Part shown: positions 24,647 through 35,930 of the stretch, piece after piece | How positions within the stretch are numbered: position 1 is the first letter of the stretch | Layout of the letters: each line of letters opens with the position of its first letter | Assembly: GCA_034687125.1 (NCBI GenBank) | Contig: JAQGBZ010000020.1 | Span: forward strand, 310,001-374,000 | DNA length: 64,000 nt | DNA from: Neelides folsomi | Taxonomy: Eukaryota; Arthropoda; Collembola; Neelipleona; Neelidae | Reading direction: 5' to 3' | Translations under genes and position numbers: made by a program | Notes under the pieces: model-generated | Told to the model about the DNA's origin: nothing | What the model saw: the letters and a program-made list of their open reading frames with translations, nothing else | Databases searched by the model: none

Positions 24647-27025
24647 TTATATTTTAGGGATTTTAAAATGAGCTAATTATTAATACAAGTTAATTATTAA
24701 AATAAGTTAATTATTAAAATAATGCAAGTGTCAAAATTGTAAGATTTTGTTCTTTGATTGGGTGAATGTTTGACGTGGGTTTTACCTGTTGAGAGTCATG
24801 TGGACTTTGTATGTAAAACAAAGGGAGTGTTTTTCAGCGGGGCGCCTTCCTCCATCTTCACTTTCCATTGAGGAGGAGAGTTGTGAATGAGATCGGCGTC
24901 TGACCCTATCATAACTCATTACAGGTGACAAGGAGAAGCACTCGAGAGGAGGAAGAGGATGTCACGTACGTCAAGCCCCTTTAAACCCAATTGAACTCCA
25001 CGACCCTCAGCCTCCCAATGAACGACATCCAATACATATTACACTTATCCAATACATCCCTCCGATGCTCATCCTCAGATTACTTCAAGTCTACAACTGT
25101 CAATGGAGTGTGTTTATTGAGACAGAGTCTGACTCCGTTCAGACTGATGGAGTTAAAAAGTGGAGCCAGGGCCTTCAATTCACCATTCATTGTTTCTCAC
25201 TTCATTCATAAAAGTGCACTTAAGTTGTGGGGGACTCCAAGGGTCAAACAGCAGGAGGGCTAATTAAGAATCAAGCCCTCATCAACTTATTCCCAAAATG
25301 TCCAAATCTTACAAATCTCACAAATCTCTCCACACTTTCGAATTTTATGAATAAATTCAACAATTCAATTTGCAGTTTAAATAAAACATTCAAATTGATT
25401 AAAAATCATTAATATTTTTAAATTTTAAATTGCAATTTTAATAAACTAAAGAGGCATTTTGCAACTGATAAAATGATCGTTTTAATTATTAAATTGATAA
25501 ATATATTTTAGTTAGAATGGCTTTAAAATGAGAAATTTCTCCAGAGAATTTATTTTGACTATTTTGGAAAGTGGCAATTAAAGTATGTAAAATGTAATAA
25601 GTGAAAACATTTTGACCAATTAGTTGAAGGCGTCTCTCCCGCACGAGAATCACTTTGACTCACAAATTACTTATCTCCTCACACAAATACCCAACAACAA
25701 TAACAAATTGAGGACGAAATATCTAATTTTGTATTACTCATTCTATTTAACTATTACTCACATGTAAGTTGCATTTATCCTTTAACAGAGATCAAATATA
25801 ATATATGTATGTACCTGTATATATCCAATATTTCATACATTTCATCCAAAAAAAGTGACTTGTTTTTATTTACCAAATTCATAAATTCATGGATCTGATC
25901 CCAATGGTCTAAATCTTCTACTGGATTTAAGGAGATGAATCATTTTAGTAAGCGAAAAACGCGACATTGTTATTATTAAAGACTTGTCGTAAAGAGAGAA
26001 GGAAAACTGCTCTTTTCCTTTACTGTATATTTATCTATGAGTATTATGACTCTCTTTTGTTTTTCAACTTCTCCAAGTACACAAGGAGAACAAAGACAGG
26101 TAAATGAGACAAATGAAGGTAATAGAAAAGGCAAGAAAGGTGTAGCCACTAACCTGTTAAGTGGAACTTATACTTATTGTACATATTGGATAGGAATAAG
26201 AAATATATGGATATACCTGAGCAATATTTATTAGTATAGGTATGAGGTTGATAAGATGTAAAGTATATTGTTATAATTCATTTCCAAGTGTTGATAATTC
26301 AGGTCTGGAGAAATGGGGATGAACGGGAGGAGATAAGCGATAAGGAAGGGGAGGAAGTGAACGGAAGGTGTTTTTCCTAATAAGTCTACGGAGGAGATTA
26401 AAAGTAATTAGAAGGCATTGGCCATTCCTTCTCTTCATGTGACAGAGTTTAAGAGGGGAAAACGTAGTTTGGACTGGTTCAGTCGAGTAAGTCACCTGGA
26501 ACCACAAGCTCCTACGCCCTCCAAAACTAATTACATCAACTGGATTCAAAATTATCTCAGGTTTATAATTATGCTTATTTATATCCACAAAAATTTCCAC
26601 GTCTCTCCACCAAGGGAAAGATTCAATTTAACATTCAATTGAGAAAACTATACACCCCCTCAAACTCCCACTTTTGATATTTAAATATTATTTATAAGGA
26701 AATATCTCAAAGGGCGGATTAACTCACAATTGATCCTCAATACACATAAACTCAACTTTGAAAACGTAAATAAAGTGGTAAAATTATAAGCACCTATACT
26801 TATATTAATTTTAAAATTTCCACCTGCAGATATTAATACAAAACATATGTATTCCCAATTGATATATCTTAGTTTTTATTTACAACTCTTCCACATTACT
26901 AATACTATAAGTATCTTAAACGCGGCTTTATACATAAAGAAACATAAAGAAAGTGTGGAATTAGAAAGAGTCAAATATTGGTAAGACAATTTTGAATATA
27001 AAAGAAAAAAATCCCAATTGTCTGA
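24647..27025. other. Intergenic DNA just upstream of Hox3
   Basis: No gene could be supported. The region includes skew islands near 24850-25000, 25120-25330 and 26240-26640 and AT-rich spacers. It lies directly upstream of the Hox3 promoter, so it is the natural place to look for Hox3 enhancers. No specific site stood out. Confidence 0.5.
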
Positions 27026-27031
27026 ATGGTT

Positions 27032-27040
27032 TATAAAAAG
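27032..27040 (+). promoter_or_regulatory. TATA box of Hox3
   Basis: TATAAAAAG followed by GGC lies 106 nt before the Hox3 start codon. TATA spacing predicts transcription starting near 27060-27065, giving a 5' leader of about 80 nt without an intron. The sequence between the TATA box and the ATG becomes locally GC-rich, unlike the AT-rich DNA before it. An in-frame TAA ten nucleotides upstream of the cgtaaaATG context closes the frame, supporting the chosen start. Confidence 0.65.
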
Positions 27041-27145
27041 GGCAGGTCGGGGTTTTTGATGTAAAGTTTGTGTGTGCGGGGGAGCGCCGCGTGGGTTTTG
27101 TTGGGTGCGATTTAATCCTTCATTTGTTAACAGACGGGTCGTAAA

Positions 27146-29987
27146 ATGGAAAAGGGGCAGAAAGCGGAGGAATTCAACAACGTGGTGGTGAAGGACGAAG
27201 ACCTCCACGACCCTCCCGACCTCGTCCCCCTCACCGTCCCCATCTTCTGCGACTCGACCTCGAACGCACAACCCAAGCGTGACCTCTTCACCCCCGGGGA
27301 AATGGTGACCAATTTCGGCGAGTTCTACGCGGACAATTGGAACCTGGGGGAGAATAACAATGGGATTTTGGGAACAGCTGCCATGAAGGCAGAAATTGAC
27401 CAAACCTACTTGCCAGTCTTTGCGGCTCCGGACCGGGCCTTGGATTCGGAGAAAAGGGAAGGTTTCGGGGCTTGGAATTCCCCACAAATGGTTTTTGAAC
27501 ATCAGCCCCAGCCAACGAAACTCACCGTCCAACAACCAACATCTTCGTCTCATGGTAATTCTCAAAAATATTTTTATTTGAACCTTTTTTCCATGAGATT
27601 ATCTTTTCATGATTTGGAATAAGAGAATTGTTGAAGGAATGGAGAAGATTGGAGACTTTTGTATGTAATGAATAAGGGCTGACTAAATGTTTTAAGAGCA
27701 ACGTGGAAAAGAGTGGAAGTGAAAGAGGGAGTTTGAGTTTGGTTGTCCGGAAAGAGTAATTTTACTTCCAACTTTTGTTCATCCTCTTTTTACAAAAGAG
27801 GAGCCGACCTTTCAGCTCAAACCATGATTGATAATCCCGTGAGGTTGAAATGTAAAAACATTGCGAGAATTATGATCCTCCTTCCACTTTTTACAAACCC
27901 TCAACATCCGAGGAAACCTCCAAACCAAAACCAAAGCTTTTTATATAAACCATTTCAATAACAATCACTTCGAACATCAAAAACACCATTTGTACAAAAC
28001 TATGAATTTCACAAAACTTCTCATATTCCAAATTTTATATTATTGATTAATAAACATCAAAATCAATAATCAAATTGCTAAGTTTTAAATTAATAGAATT
28101 AAATGTATTGTTTAAATTAATTATAAAAATATTTGAATTTTTATTTAATATTTTTTAGTATTTATTTGATTAAATAATACCAAATTATCATTAATCATAT
28201 GAAAGAAATACTATACTTAATTTTATTAAATAATTATAATACTAATTTATCAAGGTTTTGATAATTTAGACAGATATATGGATGTATGGTTCATACATAC
28301 ATATTATTGCATATCTTGTACATATACGAGTGTTTGTTTCGCATATTGAGTGATGGTGTAAGTGAGACATTGTGCATTGTGGTTGAGTAAGGAGTCCTTG
28401 TAATGGAGGCCATAATGGGACCTTGCTGTGAGATGGCCATTAATCATCCGCCCTTAAGTGAAAATGGGATGCGTTCGTTAAGAGCGGCTATTAATGTATT
28501 TATCTATTTATTATTCCCAAACCCACAAATGCATCTCGCAAACACAATCACTCGACACAAGTTCAATTCATCAAACATCACTCACAACAAATACATTTAA
28601 ATAAATAAGTTCAATTAAATAAAAATATATTATTAATTCAACTTATTTTATTTAAATATAAAAAATTAACCATTTTATTCTTCAAATTATCTTATTGACC
28701 TTTGTTGCGAGATCTTTAACTAGAAGTTGAAATTGTGCTTATTGCTCTGATTTCTTCATTTCCTTTAATCTCTGTCTCACTCGGATGAGATTAAATAAAA
28801 ATTGTTCTCTCGCGTGTTTGAAATTGAGAAATGGAGTTTAACCACTTGACTCCGCTTCTCCTTAATACAATCATCCTCTAATAATCCATTAACTTGTAAA
28901 TATTTATAAATCCTATATACTGAAACCTATGTACATTAATGTGCTTATATTAATGCTAGATGTAGGAAGTTAATGGGAATTAAGTTTTGAGGCCACTTAG
29001 GGAAAGTCCCGCTCATCCTAATGATCATTTAAAAATATTGAAATTTCAGACGGAGGTCACCCAACCAAAAGAGCTCGGACGGCTTATTCCTCTCAACAGC
29101 TCATGGAGCTCGAAAAAGAATTCCTTTACAATCGCTATCTTTGTCGTCCGAGGAGAATCGAAATGGCCCAAAGTCTCGATCTGACCGAACGCCAAATTAA
29201 AATTTGGTTCCAAAACCGTCGCATGAAACACAAAAAAGACCAGCGAATTTCGAAATCTCCATCCGGGGCAAATGGGCACCACAACGGGGATTCAAATTCT
29301 CCCTCCACTTCTCCTAGATCAGGCGAGGGGAAATGTCAACATGGGGGCTGTTTCAATAAAGTTGACGGGGATTGTTGCGGGGCCAACACTCCGGAAAAAC
29401 TCGTTTACGACAACGACCACCACGAGATCTCATCAACCCCTGACCAATCTTCCTCAACGGGGAACGAATCCAGCACGACTGAAATGGAACTGGAAAGTCC
29501 AAATTCAAGCGGGTATAATTCAGGGTTCAACGGGAGGAATTCGCAGTCTCCCGCCAACAACGCGCTTTTTAGTTCTTATGCCGCTGGCGCCAAATACGGG
29601 GACTTTTCTCCCCATGAATTTCTTTCTAAACTCCCGCCGACTTTCTATCCCCACAGCCAACTGCAAAGTCAGGGAGGGTTTGAGGAATTTAATCCGAATC
29701 CAATCCCGGACATCCCTTTTGAGGGATTTCACAATTCCCGTCCGGGGGAGAACGACAGGGAAATGTCTTCGGGAGTCGGAGAGCAAATTCAATATTTCCC
29801 GCACTCGCATGAGCAATTTTATCCAAATGAATTTTACGAAATGAGCGGTGGGAGTTTTGGAAATGAGAATTTGGGTCGTCAGGTGAATCATTTATGGTCG
29901 CCGTTTCGATCCGCAGATCAAAATCAATTCCCTGCCAATGAAATTCCTATGGGAGTCGAAGACAATTCAACACTCATCAATTTGTAA
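27146..29987 (+). CDS. Hox3: Hox3 / zerknullt-class homeodomain protein
   Basis: There are two coding exons, 27146-27554 and 29050-29987, joined in phase 1 across a 1,495-bp GT-AG intron (catg/gtaatt and tttcag/acgg), giving 448 residues. ATG 27146 is the first in-frame start after a stop, has A at -3 and sits 106 nt below a TATA box. The homeodomain covers about residues 142-201. It has [16 protein letters not shown] in the arm and helix 1, [16 protein letters not shown], and recognition helix [18 protein letters not shown] with Gln50 and Asn51. The combination [12 protein letters not shown] with MKHKKDQ is typical of Hox3. The N-terminal exon (136 residues) is acidic and shows no YPWM hexapeptide. 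The C-terminal region is rich in Ser, Asn, Gly and Pro, has a cysteine cluster (residues 232, 237, 245, 246) and ends STLINL. It is a nuclear DNA-binding regulator; in arthropods Hox3 acts in anterior or extra-embryonic patterning. It lies upstream of pb on the same strand. Confidence 0.95.
27555..29049 (+). other. Hox3 intron
   Basis: A phase-1 GT-AG intron separates the N-terminal exon from the homeobox exon, a position common in Hox genes. It contains AT-rich DNA at 28000-28270 and 28590-28680, skew islands near 27800 and 28420-28560, and no further coding exon that I can support. Confidence 0.85.
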
Positions 29988-30080
29988 AAATCTCATAATG
30001 TGTTCAATTATTCATTTATAATTAATTAATGATTGATTATTAATATTTAATTATTCTTTGTATATAAATAATTTAATTAT

Positions 30081-30086
30081 AATAAA
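30081..30086 (+). terminator. Poly(A) signal of Hox3
   Basis: AATAAA occurs 94 nt after the Hox3 stop codon, in AT-rich DNA. It is the first canonical signal after the stop. Another AATAAA at about 30131 could serve as an alternative. Confidence 0.5.
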
Positions 30087-32159
30087 GCTATAATTAACAA
30101 TTGAAATATTAATAAGTAGTTTTTGTTTTTAATAAATCCTCCATTGTGTGCTCAATAAGTTCCATATTGAACTTTAAATTAATTACAAATGTAAAAAATA
30201 GTCTGCAATTTGAGCTTCTGAACAATGAACCAAGAATGTAATTAAATTGAATTTGTAAGGTACATGCAATGTATTTCCACAGGGTATTTAATCATTTCTC
30301 AAAATATATTCATTTTTGTAGCAATAGGAGATTTAATGTTCCTGAACCATATGTAACAAGTACCATATGTATAAAAATATATTTATATTAAAAGCATTGT
30401 TCTAACAGCTTTCAGCGTTCAGCTTCTGATATGTATGTAAAAAAGTTATTAGAATAGAAAGGTACTTGTCTGAAAGAAGGATGAAAATAATACAAGTAAT
30501 TAAGCGTCACGTGTTTTCATTTGCAGTTTGAATATTAACATCAACGAGTCAACAACTCTTTATAAATGAATATTAAAAAATAAAGCTTTCTTTTCCATGT
30601 AAATGTTTTCTTCTGTTATTTTAAAACTTATGACTCAATTCTTTTATTTAAACATTTAAGCATTTAGACATTTAAAATGTTAATTGAATAAAAATTGATT
30701 TAAATAAATTTAACAATCTTCAATTCTTATACATGCACATACCATTACACATACCATTTCCAAGTTAGAATTAATTATTAATTAATTTAACTAACTTTAT
30801 CATAATAAAATCGGTAATTATTAATTTAAGTCCATGTTATAAAGATGTGTATTAAAATAAAGGAGGTAATTAAAAGTACGAGATGCGTAAAATAATGAAA
30901 AGTAATGGGTTTCAAGAATTGTGCTTTTGAATGTATTTTGATTTTGTTTGAGAGTTGAGGGATTTTAGATTGAAGGCGGAAGAATTGAATGGGAGTGGAA
31001 GGACGAGGGTGAATTTCCCTTTCGGGCGGTGGAGTTCTTTGATGGGGGCCATTAATCAAAAATGACATTCCCACTGCTGACCGACAAGAAGGAAAAAACA
31101 ACTCAACATCACAAATTCATTAACTCACCAATTTCAATATTTTCATCATTCCAAATCCCCATAAATAAAATTGGAAGGATTTGGATCAAACACGCAAACA
31201 TCTTTGGACTCTTTTTTACAAATGGAGTTAAAGCATTTGATGCAACTACAATTCTCATTCCTATTTTTATTTGTTCTACTGCATTAAACCATGAGAAATT
31301 GAATGCTTCCATTTTAAAATACCGTTATGAATCTTATGAAATATTAGATGAGAATAAAAATCAAATTTTTAAAATATTATTTTATAATTATTTAAAAAAA
31401 TTATTTATTTATAAATATGTACAGGATGATTTAGAACTAATTCAATTTGTTAATAATAAATATTTAAAGCGATTGTTTATATTTAAGATATAAAGTTAGT
31501 GAGCTGAATTGGCTGAATGTGAATGAAAAAGCGTTTTGTGTAAGATAGCCATTTGAGTTGCAGTTGGAATGAAAAAAAGAGTAAAAGGAATTTTGGCGGT
31601 TTGAGTGTGTCGTTGTGTGAATTTCATCTTCAGATTGCTCTTTTTCAATTCCTTTTCATTTGGAGTTGAATTTCCACTTGACTTGGATTCCCTCTCGAGT
31701 GATTTGATTTGGTCTTCCTCCGCCGCCGCGCGGAGGTTCCTGAAAAAATTCCGATTCTAATTTTTTGATAAGGAGGGAAAAATGGCATTTTTCCAATTTG
31801 GTCTCGGGGTTTTAGTTTTGGCAGGGAGAGCTCTCCTTATCGGCCACCTTCTCCTTCCTCTCCATCAATATGCAAATGAACCAATCAGTGATGGAAATTC
31901 ATGCAAAGAATTTAATTTCCCCCTGCCTCAAAAGAACTTCCCTATCGCCACCCGAACAAAAATCCAAACTCACAATGCCAACCAATTTCCCCACCTTCTT
32001 ACACCAAGGCGTCTTTTCATCCAACGGCTCCTTTCTCCGCCTTTCCCAACTCAAATTCCCTCCTTTCAATAAAAAATATAAAACTTTTTTCCTACAAATC
32101 TGCGAATAAAATATTAATAAAAAATCAAAAGATGGGTTTGTAAAAATTCATAAAAGCCT

Positions 32160-32370
32160 TAAAATATTAAGATTTACATTTGAGACTAAAATATGCGAAA
32201 TAAAATACTGATGATAAATTCTGTTTATGAAGCTAAATCATGAGTTTATTGACCAAGTTGCGATATAAAAAATAATCAGAAAAGGATTAGAAGAGGGATA
32301 AAGTCTAAACTATGAGATAAATTGAAGGTTAAATACTGAGATAAATGACGGACTAAAGTCGGCGATAGTT
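32160..32370. repeat. Degenerate repeat with taaatactgagata-like units
   Basis: Loosely repeated units around (a)actaaa, aaatactga and gataaat occur several times (for example aaataaaatactgatgataaat, cut here, and gttaaatactgagataaatg). Similar wording returns at 35755-35930 and 46130-46310. It may be an old dispersed tandem family; the unit length is not fixed. Confidence 0.35.
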
Positions 32371-33518
32371 AATTAGAAGCGGGGTTTTTTGAATTAGGGG
32401 TTTATCTTTAGAGCTGGGATGAGTCTTGGTGTGTGTATTGGTGTGTATGTTGGGAAGATAAGATATTCTTTGAAAAAAAGATTGAGGGGGAAGGCGACAG
32501 CGGATTGATTACTTTTTCCAATGTGGAAACTCACCATTCGCTACGCCTTTCCCAGAGACAAAAACCACCGCGTTGGGGAAAAGTGAGCAAACAAAAGCCG
32601 GACACTCCAAGTTGCTCCTTCAATTCCTCCCTTCTTTCCATCCACGGAGATCCATCCGACTTGTCAGCCCCAGAAGAACTCCATTTAATTCCTCTAACTA
32701 CCCGTGAACTCAAAAAGACATCCATCAAACAAAATGCAGAACAACTCTTGCATAACTTCTAACTCTTTCTGACCACTCATTCCACAATTTATACAAGGAC
32801 CATACACAAAACTCTTATAAAATTTCCATACACTTCTTGTATCAAACGAGGGAGTCATTTTTATTAATTTAATTGATACGCATGGAGTTGTCATTTTTCG
32901 GGGAAATTAATTGACATTATTCATCATACTTATGATACGATTACGGTAGGAAATCAGTCATGGAATAAACCTAATACCTAATCTATTGTAGTTACATATA
33001 TGTATTTGTATAAGTTATATCAGTATTTATACATATGGTTCAAATAGAATGGGATGTATCATGTAAATGAAGATGCATGTGTTGGAGTGATTCTGTAAAG
33101 AGATTAAATGAATACAAGTACTTAGTTTTGAATTGGGTTTGTTTGGAGGTTTGAAGAGGAATTGATGAGATTGAATTGTGACTGGATTAATTAGAAGAAG
33201 ATACCTCAGGAGGGTGGATGAATTAATGGATCAAACTCTTCTCATTTGCTCACTCAAACACTTCCCATCAACTTCCCTCACAATTACCCAAAGACCCCTC
33301 AGACCAAAAGACTTCAAAAGAGTCAAACTTTCCCTGTCCCAAAAATTAAGTCCATTAGAAACACCGCGGATCAAAAATGTTCCAATTAAACGTTATTTGA
33401 AAATGGGTGAATTCAAATTCACATTCGCGTAAATGAAGAAGTAAATGGGAATTTGGAATTATAATTATGAGGATTTATTTGACAATTGAAAGGATAAATC
33501 AAAGGAATGACAATTGGA

Positions 33519-33553
33519 TTTTTCTCTTTTTCTCTTTCTTTTTTCTCTTTTTT
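33519..33553. repeat. 35-nt pure pyrimidine tract
   Basis: Every base from 33519 to 33553 on the + strand is T or C, in a ttttctc-like pattern with partial mirror symmetry. Such tracts can form triplex DNA or exclude nucleosomes. No nearby splice acceptor use is suggested. Confidence 0.85.
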
Positions 33554-34438
33554 AAAATGTTTAATTTATTCTTTGGGAAGAAATGAGGAGTGAAGGAGAG
33601 GAAATCGGACGAGAGGGGAAGATAAGGAAAGTTAAATCAACTTCAGACGCCTATCGCCCTCATTTCCAAATGCAAATGTTGATTTAAAGCGGAGGTTTAA
33701 TAGGAAGAGAGTCGGAGATAGGGAAACTCATGAGAGGGAATTCTTCCAATCCATCGACCTGCCCATTCGAACCCCTCGCTTCAATTTTAAAATAACACCA
33801 AAACTCATTCCATTCAAAAAATCCCACAAATGGAAAAAAATCCTTCAGAGAATTGAAATTTTATTTAAGACTTTTTTTCTTACATTTAATTAAACTATTT
33901 TTAAATATTTAAGTATTCTTTAAATATTAACACGATTGGGTTGGGGAAAAAATTTAGAATGAAAATGAAATTTAAATTAAGACATTCGCCTTTGGCACGA
34001 ATTTGGAGCCAAAGGACTTTGAGGAGTCGAAAATGAGGAAATAATAGAAGACGCAACAATGAAGAAATGAAAAAGACACATTTGACATTTTTGTTAGCAA
34101 GTTGAGGAATTGTAAAGATGGGAAGAATGCAAGGAAGATGACTGGTCATTGAATTGTCCTTCCAAATGAGAATCAAACCATTACACGTTCAATTTCCATG
34201 TAAAAATCTTCCTTTGTGTCATTCCAAACTGTCCATTGTCCCTCAGCTCCCTTCGTGGTCTCAAAATGTCTCAATGGGAATCCAACAAACTCCTTCCGTT
34301 GTCTCCCATGAGAAAATCCAACCAATTTTAAACTTCCCGCAGTCAGCCAAAAAGGACAAAGCCCTTCAATTCTCAATCTTTAGTCTTCTGCCAATCATTT
34401 AATGACCAATTGAACCCATTTTGTAATTTTTTGAATTT

Positions 34439-34545
34439 TGAATGTTTTCGAGGGAAATTCGAATGCTATAGTAAATATGAATGTTTTGGCGGGAAATAGG
34501 AATGTTTTTGGTGGGAAATATGAATTTATGAATGTTTTGATGTGA
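34439..34545. repeat. Tandem repeat of about 22 bp containing E2F-like sites
   Basis: Units close to atgaatgttttggcgggaaa repeat about four times with spacing of 22-37 bp. The best copy (34484-34496, ttttggcgggaaa) is a perfect match to the E2F/DP consensus; others read ttttcgagggaaa and ttttggtgggaaa. The repeat is clear, but E2F function is only a possibility. Confidence 0.7.
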
Positions 34546-35754
34546 ATGATTTTTGTTTTTCGATTTTGTCCATGAAGTGTTGAAGATCACCCGTCTCATT
34601 CTCGACCTTTGAAGGGGAAATGAGGTATAAGGGAATTGTGAGTGATTCATGAATTTTTGGTGGGGAGTGATGGGGCCTTTGCGCAGACTTTAAGCGGAAT
34701 AAAGGGAGAAGAAAGGAAGGGTGGAGTGAATGAATGGATGAAGAATCGACTGAGAACTCCAAGCCTTGTTTGTTGCTTGCGGTGAAATCAGATCTTTTTC
34801 CTTGAAAACTTAAGGGGTGTCTGCTCCGCGAAATCATTAATCTTCTCCCCTATTGTACGACTCGCCTCTCCAAATCTCCGTTCTTTTTATCCACAAGATC
34901 CGCCAAGACTCCACGACTCATCCCATAGCCCCCTTCACACAATTATCAAAAAGACACGAGGGCTATACTTTATCATCCAGCCACAATGTGAACATCTGCA
35001 ATTCCCAATTCTGAACAAAGTCCATCATTATTACAAAATATCACTTGCTCTTTCAATTTATCCATTTCATCATTATCTTCATTATTTAACTTTTATTGGT
35101 TCTTATCGCTTAATGATCCATTTTAATACTTATCTCCTATTAATCCAGAATATTGGAGTTTCGCGGCTAATATATGGCAGTATTTAGCAACTAAGATGAA
35201 ATTGTAAATTATAATTGAAATGGCAACCAACGATGAATTTGGGAAGATGAAACAACTCGGGGGTTTTAATTTCTTAATAAATGTTGAACAGGGCGTGGTT
35301 TTAGTGTAAAAGAAAGAGGAGGAGATTAAGAATATTTTGCGGGTGAAGGGCGGAAGGGAGCTTATGATGAATTAAAAGGAGAGCAAAGAAGATCACCCGA
35401 CCGAATCGCCCGATCTTTCCGTCCGCGACGTCAACAAACTCCAAAGGCTGAGCCAAACTCAACAACGCCGTCCAACTCCATGGATTCAAATTCACATCCG
35501 CCGATTACCTACATAAAATTTAAACATTTATATTTCAAGAGGGAGAAAATCCTGTTTTTGAAACTTTCTTCTCTTAATTACCATAATTTGTTAAGAAAAT
35601 GATGAAAAGTCCGCTGCAGCCGACAACTCAATCGATTTCTTCTTTCTCTCTTTTAAAAACATGCAAATATTTCCCTATTTCATAAAGCACAAATTTCCAT
35701 TGCAAAACTTCATCGTAATATTTTCCATAAATACTTGTATATAATAATATCATG

Positions 35755-35930
35755 TAAGTACCAAACTAAATACTGAACTAAAATATAATTACATTACCGA
35801 ACTAAAGTCTGAACTAAAATACAAACTGTAATAATATTAATAATTCTAAGAACTATATTAATAGTCTGAATTATAGAAAATAAAAAAGAACTATAAGCTG
35901 AACTAAGTTAATGTCAACTAAAACCTGCGC
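35755..35930. repeat. Degenerate tandem repeat (ctgaactaaaa units)
   Basis: The motif actaaa recurs about every 13-25 nt: accaaactaaatactgaac, gaactaaagtctgaactaaa, then further decayed copies up to caactaaaacctg. It resembles the arrays at 32160-32370 and 46130-46310 and may be one old repeat family spread through this part of the cluster. Confidence 0.5.

Noticed and set aside
26876-27565. 229-residue frame on the - strand
   Set aside because: It is the antisense shadow of Hox3 exon 1, whose codon use keeps the opposite strand open.
31062-31493. 143-residue open frame
   Set aside because: AT-rich sequence with Lys/Asn/Ile/Phe bias, no domain, and no splice or promoter evidence.
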